A DNA stretch of 64,000 nt from CAZOWL01 sp964583605 (GCA_964583605.1 CAZOWL010000001.1:1-64000); one strand, 5' to 3'. Shown: positions 29,682-38,401, counted from the first letter of the stretch. Numbers and translations: made by a program. Notes: a model not told the origin generated them from the sequence alone.

Positions 29682-30368
29682 TTGTCGATCAGAATCGCCA
29701 TTGAGAGGCATGACCAATCCGAGTTCCTTGGGGGCCGGCTCTTGAGATCGGTCCCGGCCGGCAGCTTCCGGCGCCTGAGCGATCCGGAAACCCTCTGGTA
29801 CGCCTGGCGCGAGGTGCGGCGCGGCAAGCGACGGGGGCCGCGCATCGCCGCCTTCGACCTGGACACGCGCCGGCTGATCACCCGATTGCTCGATGCCGGG
29901 GCCCGTGTCTATCGCACGCAGCCCGCCCGGCAGATCCTCGGGCAGCCGCCTCCGGGGCGGCGCGGGCTCGCGCTCGGCTCCTACCTCACCCTGTGGTGTG
30001 GCAATCTCTACCTCGACGGCCTGGATCACTACACCAAACGCAAGCTGGAGGTCCCCGGCTACCTGCGCTACGTGGACGACTTCGTGCTGTTCGCCGGCGG
30101 CCCGGGTCAGCTCCGCGAGGCACGCACGGCGATCGCCGCCTGGCTGGCCGCCGAGCGCGGGCTCAGCCTCAAGCCCAAGGGCGATCAGGTGCGACCGGCA
30201 TGCGAGCCTAGCACCTTCGTCGGCTTCCCCATCGCCCGGGGCGGGATCACGCTGGGGCGCAAGCTGCGGCGGCGCTTCGCTGCCCGGGCGCGGGCTGCCG
30301 CCGGCGAGGGCGAGGCGGCGCTGGTGCGCTGCCTGGCTGCATACCGCGGGCTGCTGTTGTTTCCCTGA
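29682..30368 (+). pseudogene. Reverse transcriptase, DGR-like, with internal deletion
   Basis: The open frame encodes 228 residues. Residues about 30-52 (LSDPETLWYAWREVRRGKRR) match the N-terminal RT-0 region. About 85-135 match motifs 4 and 5: GLALGSYLTLWCGNLYLDGL, then GYLRYVDDFVLF with the catalytic YVDD. FVGFPIARGG is in the motif-7 region. The stretch that should hold motifs 1-3, including the first catalytic aspartate, is missing between IAAFDLD and TRRLITRLLDAG. The protein is about 100 residues shorter than family members and presumably inactive. The sequence type is that of diversity-generating-retroelement reverse transcriptases, in which SQ normally replaces the TL seen after GSYL. 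The 5' end overlaps the antitoxin's promoter region. The only start is TTG at 29682. Confidence 0.7.
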
Positions 30369-30685
30369 AGGCTGGCCGCGTCCGGCCCTGGCGCATCCTT
30401 GGCACTTTGTCCGGCCGCCTGGCGCGCGTTGCCACGAGGCCCGGGCGCGGCCCTTGATCGATAGCAGGATCGAACGAGCTGGCCATCGCATGGCTCGACA
30501 GAATACAGGAACCCCTGGTGCCGTCAGTTTGTCCGGTACGCGCCAATTACGATGGCGTTGTAGCAGGGGTTGGTGACAGGAGACTTTTAAGCCATTGTTT
30601 GTTGCTCGGCCAGGAAGCGGCGCAGCTCTTGCTCAGACGTTCTCGAGTCATCTGTCCCGCAACCAGCGAACGACGAGAGGTTGTC
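30369..30685. other. Intergenic region after the reverse-transcriptase remnant
   Basis: About 300 bases with no gene seen. I searched it for a template repeat resembling 28616-28711 and saw none. Confidence 0.4.
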
Positions 30686-30907
30686 ATGAACGAGACCGAG
30701 CGGCAGGATCTGGAGAAGGAGGTCAAGCGCGCCAAGCGCATCGCCTCGGATAAGGCCGGGGCGCTACACGATCTGGTCGAGGACCGCCTCCCCGGCGCCT
30801 ACAAGGAGCTTCCGGCCGTCGCACAGGCCTGCTTCGAGGCCTGTGAGGCCTGGGCCGCGTTGCGCACGCGTCTAGAGAGGGCGCAGAACGAGGCGGCCGG
30901 CGCCTGA
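30686..30907 (+). CDS. Small helical Rop-like/CCE_0567-type protein
   Basis: A 73-residue two-helix protein. The pattern LEKEVKRAKRIASDKAGALH, DLVEDRLP and YKELPAVAQACFEACEAW fits the Rop-like family. Its structurally known member CCE_0567 forms a helical bundle with metal sites and is usually found beside nifX. Here no nif genes lie in view. GAGAGG 5 bases before the ATG supports the start. Function is unknown; a nitrogenase-associated role is only suggested by family. It is not a typical Avd accessory protein of retroelements, being too short. Confidence 0.65.
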   Translation: MNETERQDLEKEVKRAKRIASDKAGALHDLVEDRLPGAYKELPAVAQACFEACEAWAALRTRLERAQNEAAGA

Positions 30908-31021
30908 TGCGTCACCGGCGCGACAGTTCGCGTTCGCGAGCCAGCGACGAGACGCTGGACCAAGCCCGGCGAGGCAGGCCGTTATCGGCGGGCGCCTGCC
31001 GGACGAAGGACAGACTGGGTT

Positions 31022-31145
31022 GTGACCGGCGGACGACCGGAAAGCAGGCCGGTCAGCTCGCCGGTCGCGGCATCCCAGACACGGGCCGGGCCGTCGAGCG
31101 AAGCGGCGAGCAGCAGCGCAGGCCGATGGCGAACTGCAAACGAGG
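31022..31145 (-). pseudogene. WD40-repeat fragment, antisense to DUF1992 gene start
   Basis: On the minus strand the open frame reads FAVRHRPALLLAASLDG, then ARVWDAATGELTGLLSGR. This is one clear WD40 repeat with its terminal W-D dipeptide. No further repeats follow on either side, so it is a truncated remnant. It lies beneath the 5' end of the DUF1992 gene on the other strand, suggesting a deletion or insertion joined the two. Confidence 0.6.
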
Positions 31146-31525
31146 CACCGCCGATCTGGACAATCGACATACTGGCCGAGCAGAAGATCGAGGAGGCGAT
31201 CGCCCGCGGTGAATTCGACAACCTGCCGGGCGCTGGCCGCCCTCTGCCGGACGAGGACTTGTCACTGGTTCCGGAGCATCTCCGGGCCGGATACAGGTTG
31301 CTGAAGAATGCGGGGTATCTTCCGCCAGAGCTACATGGGTTGGGGCAGCTCCGCCGCGCGGAGGACCTGATCCGGCGCATTGACGACCCGGCGCTTCGCG
31401 GTCAGGCGCAGAAGCGCCTGCGCCTGCTCGAGCTGCGACTGCGGGAGTCCCGGGGATATGGGCTCGACAGCCGGCTCTTAGTGGAATTTGAGGCGCGGCT
31501 GCTCGCACTGACAGCGGTGGACTAG
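31022..31525 (+). CDS. DUF1992 (DnaJ-C28-like conserved region) protein, 5' end uncertain
   Basis: The conserved part starts at WTIDILAEQKIEEAIARGEF (about residue 46) and continues DNLPGAGRPL, VPEHLRAGYRLLKNAGYLPP. This is the DUF1992 signature shared with the DnaJ homologue C28 family. Homologues begin a few residues before WTID, but here no start codon is available there. The only upstream start is GTG at 31022, which adds about 45 residues derived from sequence antisense to a WD40 fragment. The native start therefore seems to have been replaced. Role unknown. It lies 60 bases upstream of pcm on the same strand. Confidence 0.75.
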   Translation: MTGGRPESRPVSSPVAASQTRAGPSSEAASSSAGRWRTANEAPPIWTIDILAEQKIEEAIARGEFDNLPGAGRPLPDEDLSLVPEHLRAGYRLLKNAGYLPPELHGLGQLRRAEDLIRRIDDPALRGQAQKRLRLLELRLRESRGYGLDSRLLVEFEARLLALTAVD

Positions 31526-31585
31526 CTGGCTCTGCGAGCTTATCTTGCGTGCTCGCGCAGAAGATGAGCTGAGAGAGGGTATTCG

Positions 31586-32260
31586 ATGCGCAGAGATCCC
31601 AATCGGGCGGCTGAGCGCGAGCGGATGCTCGAAGACATCCGCGCGCTATTTCGGCTCACGGCGGGCGAGACGGGCATCGGCGCGGTGCCGGCCGAGGTGC
31701 TCGAAGCGATGCGCAGGGTGCCGCGCCACCGCTTCGTGCCCGAGCACGAGCAAGCCCTCGCCTACGCGGACAGGCCGCTGCCGATCGGCATGGGGCAGAC
31801 CATCTCGCAGCCCTTTATCGTCGCGCTGATGACCACGCTGCTCGAGGTCGGCGACGGCGACACGGTGCTCGAGATCGGCACAGGCTGTGGGTACCAGACC
31901 GCGGTGCTCGCCGAGCTCGTTGACCGAGTCCGCTCACTGGAGGTTGTAGCAACTCTCACCGAGGCGGCCGGGCAGCGGCTCGCCGAGCTCGGCTACCGCA
32001 ATGTCGAGATCCGGCATGCGGACGGCTATCAGGGCTGGCCGGGGGAGGCGCCGTTCGATGGCATCATCGTGACGGCCGCGGCCCCGAAGGTACCTCCGAA
32101 GCTCGTCGAGCAGCTCAAGGTCGGCGCGAATCTCGTGATCCCGTTGGAGGGGTCTAGAGGCCAGGTGCTGTGCGTCCTGCGCAAGCAGGCGGACGCCCGA
32201 ATCGAGCGGCGCGACGTTCTGCCGGTCGCTTTCGTGCCGATGGTGCCAGGGCAAGGCTGA
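31586..32260 (+). CDS. pcm: Protein-L-isoaspartate O-methyltransferase
   Basis: A 224-residue repair enzyme. It methylates isoaspartyl residues in aged proteins using S-adenosylmethionine. Landmarks are the PCMT N-terminal motif VPRHRFVPEHEQALAYAD, GMGQTISQPFIVALM, the SAM-binding VLEIGTGCGYQTAVLAEL and the FDGIIVTAAAPKVP motif. GAGAGAGGG upstream supports the ATG. It sits 60 bases downstream of the DUF1992 gene. There is no rpoS or surE next to it. Confidence 0.95.
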   Translation: MRRDPNRAAERERMLEDIRALFRLTAGETGIGAVPAEVLEAMRRVPRHRFVPEHEQALAYADRPLPIGMGQTISQPFIVALMTTLLEVGDGDTVLEIGTGCGYQTAVLAELVDRVRSLEVVATLTEAAGQRLAELGYRNVEIRHADGYQGWPGEAPFDGIIVTAAAPKVPPKLVEQLKVGANLVIPLEGSRGQVLCVLRKQADARIERRDVLPVAFVPMVPGQG

Positions 32261-32396
32261 AGGAGAGGCAACACCCCCTTACGGCTCGAACGGCAGACCA
32301 CATGCGGCGCCCCGATGTCGGCAACCCTTCAGCGGTTGTTCAACCTCGGCCCGTTCCCGCGCGACGCACAAGACCATGTCGCGCAGCGGCTCCTCC

Positions 32397-32514
32397 TAAC
32401 GATCAAAGGGGCGAGGCGACCTGCCTGGATGACGAAATGCCGCCTCGCCCCTGATCGTTCCCTCACCCCAACCCTCTCCCAAAGGGCGAATGCGCTTCGC
32501 GAATCGCATGGTGA
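32397..32514 (+). repeat. Dispersed 125-bp repeat, diverged copy
   Basis: It begins TAACGATCAAAGGGGCGAGG and contains GATCGTTCCCTCACCCCAAC. It lacks a few bases in the second hairpin (CCAAAGGGCGAATG) and ends near CATGGTGAA. It lies between pcm and the small membrane protein gene. Confidence 0.85.
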
Positions 32515-32617
32515 AGGCTGCTGGCGGATCCGTTGCTCCGCCGCTTGATCCACCATACTGTCGTGCAGGTTATTCTTGCACCATTGCCCACAACCAACGT
32601 TACCGGAGTGACCTAGA

Positions 32618-32932
32618 ATGAGCTCGCCTCTCATCGCAATCGTCTCGATGATCACCGGCGCACTAGTCGGCGGCCTGCTTGGCTTCAATTTTGGCACGGG
32701 AGTCGGCGCAACTGCCGCCATGGATCAGGGCTTCAGCGCTGGCGCCTGCGCGGCCATGTTCGCAGCGAGAGGCCAGGGGTTGGTGACCGACGCCGATTTC
32801 GACCCGGTCTTGAGCGCCGCGGCCAAGATGCCGGCCGGCGGGCTTCAGCCAGACGCCCAACTGTCCGACATGGCGGCGAAATGCGACGAGTTGTTTGAAG
32901 AGCTCAGACAGTCAGAGAAAGACCGGCGCTGA
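32618..32932 (+). CDS. Small membrane-anchored hypothetical protein
   Basis: A 104-residue protein with one N-terminal hydrophobic, glycine-rich segment (about residues 5-36, GALVGGLLGFNFGTGVGATA). A soluble C-terminal part with two cysteines follows (in AGACAAMF and AAKCDELF). The segment could be a signal anchor. GGAGTGA 8 bases upstream supports the start. I do not recognise a family. Confidence 0.6.
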   Translation: MSSPLIAIVSMITGALVGGLLGFNFGTGVGATAAMDQGFSAGACAAMFAARGQGLVTDADFDPVLSAAAKMPAGGLQPDAQLSDMAAKCDELFEELRQSEKDRR

Positions 32933-33123
32933 CGCGGCCCTGTCGGCGCGGGCCGGGCCCCCTGTTTGCGCCCCCTCCAGGAGGTCCCACTGATGCACGT
33001 GAAGATTCGCACCTTGGGGCCTTACTCGGCATCGTCATTGGCACCCGGCTCGCCGCCGAGATAGTTGGCGGTAGAGTGGGCGTGCCCCATGGCCGGACTC
33101 GACGAGATGCCGCCGGCTCGGGA

Positions 33124-33924
33124 TCAGAACCGGAACGTCGCTCCGAGCATGCCGCCGCCGAATGCGACGTCCTGCAAGAGCTTGTCGCCGCCCTGGTCAT
33201 ATGCCAGATGGCGGTACAGCAGACTGACGTCGCCCCAGTCGAAGCTGTATCCGACACCGGCTGCCGCCTGCCAGGTCAGCTCGGCGCCCCCCGTTCCCAC
33301 ATCGGCGTAGTACGGCAAGAACCAGCGGTCGTTCAGCGCAAGCCTGCCCTTCGCCCCAACAATGCCGTCCCAGAGATCGACGCCGTCGGAGAGCTTGCGC
33401 TCGCTCTGCAACGGCCCCCCGCCGGTAAGCTTCACATCTGTATCCAGGGACAGTAGGCGCGCGCCGGCGAGCAGGTCCAGGTGCGAAGCTTCGTTGCGCC
33501 AGACGGTATAGGCACCCGCAAGGGTCCAGACCCAACCCTTCAAGTCCAGGTCCGCATCGAACAGGGTGGCTGCGGTGCCGTCGCGCAAGGTCACCGATTT
33601 CGACTTGTCGCCGGCGAGCTTCAGGTAGATGACGTCGGTGAATCCCGACCATGGCCCTCGTCGCGCCTCGAACGAGCCCATGAAGGTCGACTCCAGTGCG
33701 TCGAGTATCTCGCTGGCGTCGACGTTCGTACTGCTGCCTGAGCCGCTGGGGCCGTATCTCAAATCGCCGCTGACGCTCGGCAGCCAGCCGTAGATCTGCG
33801 CGGCGTATTGCCATCCATCCGCCCGACCTTCGCTGCTCCAGAAGGCCGCTGTCGTGGTCAGCAGGGTGGCCGTAGCGACAAGGACTCTCGTCCTAGATGG
33901 TGCAGCGCGGTTTGAGAATTGCAT
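33124..33924 (-). CDS. Outer-membrane beta-barrel protein, function unknown
   Basis: A 266-residue exported protein. Signal peptide about residues 1-33, ending SSEGRADG. The mature part alternates aromatic and polar residues typical of beta-barrel strands (WQYAAQIYGWLPSVSGDL, WTLAGAYTVWR, AAAGVGYSFDWGDVSLLYRH) and ends in the outer-membrane insertion signal ATFRF. It resembles eight-stranded OmpW/porin-like proteins in length. The open frame extends 33 codons upstream, but the ATG at 33924 directly begins the signal peptide. Substrate unknown. Confidence 0.8.
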   Translation of the reverse strand: MQFSNRAAPSRTRVLVATATLLTTTAAFWSSEGRADGWQYAAQIYGWLPSVSGDLRYGPSGSGSSTNVDASEILDALESTFMGSFEARRGPWSGFTDVIYLKLAGDKSKSVTLRDGTAATLFDADLDLKGWVWTLAGAYTVWRNEASHLDLLAGARLLSLDTDVKLTGGGPLQSERKLSDGVDLWDGIVGAKGRLALNDRWFLPYYADVGTGGAELTWQAAAGVGYSFDWGDVSLLYRHLAYDQGGDKLLQDVAFGGGMLGATFRF

Positions 33925-33995
33925 GCTTGTTTGGTCCTGATGGATTTCCCGCAGCCAGCGGAAGACTATAGCTTGGAGCTCCAGTGTCGGGCGCA

Positions 33996-34190
33996 TCACT
34001 CGGTCAACTGCTCGAAGATGCAATCCAACGCTGCCTGATTGCTACCGCCGGGATAGAAGGAATCGATATCGGCGCAGTAGGCGTCTCTGTCGACCCTGCC
34101 GAAATAGAGCTTGCTGGTTTCGTCCACGAAAGCTGATACCTTTCTGAGGCTTTGTCGGATCGATCTCTGGCGTCGGCGCGCGAAGTCTAG
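33996..34190 (-). pseudogene. Possible C-terminal gene remnant
   Basis: An open 64-codon frame without a usable start near its 5' end. Its product contains VSAFVDETSKLYFGRVDRD and AYCADIDSFYPGGSNQAALD. The composition looks protein-like, but upstream it runs into a stop. It is either the 3' end of a decayed gene or chance. The family is not recognised. Confidence 0.25.
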
Positions 34191-34426
34191 TCAGCCAGAT
34201 CGACACTTGGAAGCAACGGGCGATGGAGGGCTGGTCGGCCGTGTCTTGGCCGAGCGATGTGCGGCGGGGAACCGCCGACTCGACCGGCGCGTCCTCAAAT
34301 CTGCGGACCTGTTTGCGCCATAAGGACGATCAATCATCCCGCGCGGACCGGCACGGTTGGCGCCAGCGCACCGAGGTGCGCTGCCAGGGACGAAGCGACA
34401 CAACGAATCGCCAGACGACCAGCCGC
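34191..34426. other. Intergenic stretch between the outer-membrane protein and LysM gene
   Basis: No gene or clear regulatory element was recognised here. Confidence 0.35.
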
Positions 34427-34807
34427 CTAGGGTATCAGGAGCGTTCCACCGGCCATGATCTCGCTCGAGCTCAGATCGTTGGCCTCCTCGAGCGCGGAAA
34501 CAGTCGTGCCGAACCGCTCGGCGATGGCGCTCAGGTCGTCACCCTCGGCGATCAGGTAGGTGTCGGTCTCGGGATCGTAGAAGCCCCGGGCGTGCTTGGG
34601 TGGAATGTAGATCACGGTCCCTACCTCGATCTCCTCGTCCTCGAGGCCGTTCGTGATCAGGATATCTTCGACGGTGACATCGTATTCCCCGGCGACGGTC
34701 TCCAGCGTATCGCCTTCGACGATGGTATAGGCGACCGCCGTGTCAGCGAGCGCTTGCCAGGACCAGAAGCTCAGTGCAAGCAATGAAACAGCAAGGATTC
34801 TCGGCAT
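34427..34807 (-). CDS. Exported protein with two LysM domains
   Basis: A 126-residue protein. Signal peptide residues 1-21 (ends WQALA). Two LysM domains follow: YTIVEGDTLETVAGEYDVTV (about 27-70) and YLIAEGDDLSAIAERFGTTV (about 83-126). They should bind peptidoglycan glycan strands. The second LysM with its preceding ARGFYDPETDT is nearly the same module as the N-termini of the sulfatase (40344-43145) and the DUF1254 protein (38477-40207). It has no catalytic domain, so it may be a cell-wall adaptor. A motif like that upstream of the sulfatase lies about 235 bases before its start. Confidence 0.88.
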   Translation of the reverse strand: MPRILAVSLLALSFWSWQALADTAVAYTIVEGDTLETVAGEYDVTVEDILITNGLEDEEIEVGTVIYIPPKHARGFYDPETDTYLIAEGDDLSAIAERFGTTVSALEEANDLSSSEIMAGGTLLIP

Positions 34808-35042
34808 GGTTTTCCTCTCCCAGAGGTTGAACGACTGACCCGCCCTACTCTACTTAGAAGGCGGGAGCAGGTGATCACAGACGGAGCGATTTGAGCAGGG
34901 TTTGGGTGTCATCTGCCACGTCCCGAGGCAGATGGCTGGGTGCGTCGTTCCGTAACGAGCCACCAGCTGGGACCGGGCTTTCCACGCCCGAACACTGCGG
35001 CCCTGGCGATACCGATTATCCGCGAACAGTTCGCTAGGCAAT

Positions 35043-35057
35043 TTGCATTTCGCGACA
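35043..35057 (+). promoter_or_regulatory. TTTGCATTTCGCGACA-type motif upstream of LysM gene
   Basis: TTTGCATTTCGCGAC(A) matches TTGACATTTCGCGACA found upstream of the LysM-sulfatase gene and the AraC gene. It is on the same strand, relative to the downstream gene, as the sulfatase copies. It is a candidate operator or a small dispersed repeat; the two cannot be told apart here. Confidence 0.35.
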
Positions 35058-35126
35058 ATTGCCCCGGCGTGGACGGCTTGCCACACGCGCGATGCGCCTT
35101 CCGTCCACATTTGGACGGCTTCTGGC

Positions 35127-35252
35127 TAACGATCATGGGGCGAGGCGAGCCACCCCAGATGATGAAAGGTCGCCTCGCCCTTGATCGTTCCCTCACCCCA
35201 ACCCTCTCCCAGAGGGCGAGGGAGCGAGCGTGCTGCGCGGATTTCATAGTAA
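35127..35252 (+). repeat. Dispersed 125-bp repeat
   Basis: It begins TAACGATCATGGGGCGAGGC and ends CATAGTAA. Both hairpins are intact. It lies in the 630-base gap between the LysM gene and the 3' end of the octaheme cytochrome gene. Confidence 0.9.
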
Positions 35253-35443
35253 GGCTGTGCGGCGGAGCTCGAGGCCCGCGACGAGTAACCCGTCACCGCC
35301 GCTGGGCAGCAGGTCTTGGAGCACCTGGGCGCGATCTGCAAGGAGGCCATCCGGGGCGGTCAGGTCGAGCCTGTTGCGCGGATGCCCCCCCAAGGGCGGC
35401 GGAAGAGACTGCCCAGAGGCTGGATGACATGACGGCCCTTCAG

Positions 35444-37726
35444 TCAGCCTCGCGAGGCTTCGAGCTCACGCACCAGCTGCTCGACCGACGGGTTGTCCGG
35501 CATCAACTGCTGCAGCTCGCGCGCATAGTCGAGTGCCTCCCGCGGGCGCCCGTCGTCGCGATGGAAGGTCGCCAGTGCGACGAGGGTATCTATGTCCCGG
35601 GGATGCCGCCGGTGCGCCATCTCGAGCACCTCGATGGCCTGGTCCAGCTTGCCGCCCGATTGCAGGGCGACCGCGTAGACGTAGCTATAGCGGGCATTCT
35701 CCGGCGCCAGCTCCGCGGCCGTCGCGAGGGCGCCAAGGGCCTCGTCAGGTCGCTTCTGGCGCACCAGCGAGAGGCCCAGCGCGTGCTCTAGGTCGGGGCT
35801 CTGCGGATTGCGCTCGAGCCCCCGCCGAAGGAAGCCTTCCGCCTCCCGCTCGCGCCCGTGCTCGCCCAGCAGCTGGGCCATGTTCACATAGGCCGGGACA
35901 AAGCGTGGTTGGAGCGAGATCGCCTTGCGATAGGCCAGCTCGGCGTCCTGATGACGCCCCTGGTCCGCATAGAGGGTACCTAGGTTGAGCTGGGCCTCGG
36001 GGCGTTCGGCGTTGAAGCCCTGCACGGCGACATACTCCTGGACGCCGCGCGCGAGCTGGCTTTGCACCTGCTCGGGCAGCCGATCCGCCGGCAGCGCCAC
36101 AAGCAGCCGGGCGGCCTCGATCCGCACCGCCTTCAGATCATCCCACAGCAAGGAGACGGCGAGCAGCCGCTGGCCGGGGCCGAGTAATCCGAGCCCTTGG
36201 AGCGCACCAAGCCGCACCAGCGGGTCCTCGGCGGCCAGGCCCTGGCGAAGCTGGGCCAGCATGGCCGCGTCCGGATAGTGGCCGAGCTCGTGGAGTGCCG
36301 TTGCGCGTGCGATGGCCGGCTGCGCCGCATCCGCCGCGATCTCCCGCAGCAGCCGGCCAGCAGCGGGAAGCCCCAAGCGAGCCGCGTGCATCGCCGGGGC
36401 ATAGCGTTGGAAGCCTTCGGGAGAGTCGCCGTACCAAGTCTGGACTTGGTCTGCCGACCACTGGGCGGTCTTCTCGGCATGGCATTGGTTGCAGGCGTTC
36501 GGGGTGCCCATCGCGACCGACTCGTCGGGGCGCGGCACGCGAAAGCTGTGATCGTGCCGAGCATCGACCACCATGTAGGTAGTGGCCGGCATGTGGCACT
36601 CGACGCAACTCGCACCGATCGAATCCTCGGGATGGAAGTGATGCGCCTTCGATGCGTAGCGGTCGGCCGGGTGGCACTGGTAGCAGACGGTGTCGCCGGG
36701 CGACCGGACAGCGGCGGCATGGGGATCATGGCAGTCGGAGCAGGTGATGCCGGCCTGATACATCTTGCTCTGCAACAGCGACCCCCAGACGTAGACCTCG
36801 TCCTGCACCTGTCCGTCCGGGTGGTAGAGCCCCTCGGTGAGCAGCGCCGGTCGGAAGCCGTCGAGAAATGGCTGCCCGGCGACCGCTTGCTCGGTCATCT
36901 GGCTGCGCCGGCTGTGGCAGCGTGCGCACACCTGGATCTCCTTGGTCGTCGCCCGGGGTGCGGAGCGCTTCGCCTTCCCGGTAGTGGGATCGATCGGCCA
37001 GGCGACGCCGGCGCGCTCGTCGAGACGCACCGTTAACCCCTTATCCGCGACGTCTGAGGTCTCGCCCCTCTGCGACGCCTCGGCCCACACGAGGTGCTGC
37101 GAGCCAGGCCCGTGACAGGCCTCGCAGGAGACATCGATCTCGGACCAGGTGGTTTGGTAGCTGTCGGTGTCCGCGTTGTAGCCCTTCCTCAGGTTCGTCG
37201 AGTGGCAGTCCGCGCACATGTAGTTCCAGTTGAGGTTCGGACCCGTCCAGTGCAGCACGTCGTCATGGCGCACCGGTTCTTCCGGGTGGAGATGGATCCA
37301 GCGCTGGCCGCCCTCTTCCGCGCGACGGCTGTCCCAGCCGATATCGAGCACCTGCAGCCGTCCGCCCGGAAACGCAATCAGGTATTGCTGCAGCGGGTAG
37401 ACGCCGAAGGTGTACGCGATCGGATAATCCTGAGGCCCGCCGTCCGGTCCGTCGGTGCGGACCATGAATCGGCCATCCTGGCGATAGACCTGGGAAACGA
37501 TGCCGAACTGCTCGAAGGCGACATCGTTGAAATCACCGAGCACCGAGGCATCGGTCGCCTCCTGCATGGCCAAATCGTGGTGGGAGCCGGTCCAGCGGGC
37601 GTTCTCCCCCGCGTGGCATGCAGCGCATTGTGTGCGCCCGACGTAGCTTAGTGCCGTCTCGCCAGCACTTGCGACCATCGACCAGGCGCAAGCCACCAGA
37701 GCGAGCAGATGGAGAGTCCGCCTCAT
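35444..37726 (-). CDS. Octaheme c-type cytochrome with C-terminal TPRs
   Basis: A 760-residue exported redox protein. A signal peptide covers about residues 1-21. I count eight CxxCH haem sites in order: CAACH, CADCH, CEACH, CARCH, CSDCH, CYQCH, CVECH, CNQCH. The spacing and histidine-rich surroundings (HHFHPED, HDHSFRVPRP) resemble the cytochrome c554/multiheme family seen in tetratricopeptide cytochromes. HEAT/TPR-like helical repeats follow (about 470-755, for example LYADQGRHQDAELAYRKAIS). It is likely a periplasmic electron-transfer or substrate-reduction protein; the substrate is unknown. It is the last gene of a leftward run after the sulfatase, DUF1254 protein and exported small protein, with gaps of 75-150 bases. 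Confidence 0.9.
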   Translation of the reverse strand: MRRTLHLLALVACAWSMVASAGETALSYVGRTQCAACHAGENARWTGSHHDLAMQEATDASVLGDFNDVAFEQFGIVSQVYRQDGRFMVRTDGPDGGPQDYPIAYTFGVYPLQQYLIAFPGGRLQVLDIGWDSRRAEEGGQRWIHLHPEEPVRHDDVLHWTGPNLNWNYMCADCHSTNLRKGYNADTDSYQTTWSEIDVSCEACHGPGSQHLVWAEASQRGETSDVADKGLTVRLDERAGVAWPIDPTTGKAKRSAPRATTKEIQVCARCHSRRSQMTEQAVAGQPFLDGFRPALLTEGLYHPDGQVQDEVYVWGSLLQSKMYQAGITCSDCHDPHAAAVRSPGDTVCYQCHPADRYASKAHHFHPEDSIGASCVECHMPATTYMVVDARHDHSFRVPRPDESVAMGTPNACNQCHAEKTAQWSADQVQTWYGDSPEGFQRYAPAMHAARLGLPAAGRLLREIAADAAQPAIARATALHELGHYPDAAMLAQLRQGLAAEDPLVRLGALQGLGLLGPGQRLLAVSLLWDDLKAVRIEAARLLVALPADRLPEQVQSQLARGVQEYVAVQGFNAERPEAQLNLGTLYADQGRHQDAELAYRKAISLQPRFVPAYVNMAQLLGEHGREREAEGFLRRGLERNPQSPDLEHALGLSLVRQKRPDEALGALATAAELAPENARYSYVYAVALQSGGKLDQAIEVLEMAHRRHPRDIDTLVALATFHRDDGRPREALDYARELQQLMPDNPSVEQLVRELEASRG

Positions 37727-37873
37727 GCTAGAACGCCGACATGGGCGACGGCTGGTACCTGTGCCTGCACCGCCTCGCTACCGGCAACCCGCCGGCGGCG
37801 GTTGGACAAGCGGGCGCGCGACCTTGCCGAGCGCCGGGAGCCCAGACCTCGAAAACACCGATCAGCGGCTGGC

Positions 37874-38401
37874 TCAGTAGATCGCCGCCCGGCGCCACAT
37901 GCGCCGCCGGGCACCGGCATAGGACACCGGCGTCAGCGGCATACCGATGATGTCGATGAAGAGCGATGCCGCTCCGGCGGTCGCCGGGATCTCACCCTCC
38001 AGGACTTCGACCTTGTAGCTCAGCTCCTCGCCTTCCAGCAGCGGGTCTCGCAGCACCACCACGGCATCGGCCATCTCCTTATCCTCAAGGAAAGAGAGGG
38101 TCGCATTCGGCGGGTCTTTCAGGAAGCTGTCGTCACCCTCGCCCCAGAAAGGCACGAATCGGGAGGTCTGCATGTGCCCGGCGATACGTTCCGGCCGGTC
38201 TGAGAACATGACAGTGACGGGATTGACCCCAATGAGGGTGAGCCTGCCGTGCGCGTGGGCGATAGCTCGGGCGTTCTGCACGAAGAGGAAATCGGCCTCT
38301 CCTGAGGACTCCGCCTCACCGCTCGCGCCGGCCGGCTTGATCGCAAGGGAAAGCGGCCCCAGTAGGGCGGCCGCGGTTAGGATCTCGCGTCTTGTGGTCA
38401 T
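37874..38401 (-). CDS. Exported hypothetical protein
   Basis: A 175-residue protein. The N-terminus TTRREILTAAALLGPLSL is a Tat-like signal with paired arginines, although a Sec signal is also possible. The mature region has two beta-rich segments (FLFVQNARAIAHAHGRLTLI and AVVVLRDPLLEGEELSYKVE). I do not recognise a family. The ATG at 38401 is preferred over an upstream frame because it starts the signal. It lies 75 bases after the DUF1254 gene, in the same leftward run. Confidence 0.6.
   Translation of the reverse strand: MTTRREILTAAALLGPLSLAIKPAGASGEAESSGEADFLFVQNARAIAHAHGRLTLIGVNPVTVMFSDRPERIAGHMQTSRFVPFWGEGDDSFLKDPPNATLSFLEDKEMADAVVVLRDPLLEGEELSYKVEVLEGEIPATAGAASLFIDIIGMPLTPVSYAGARRRMWRRAAIY

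Noticed and set aside
30686..30907. Avd accessory protein of the retroelement
   Set aside because: At 73 residues it is too short and its sequence fits the Rop-like/CCE_0567 family better.
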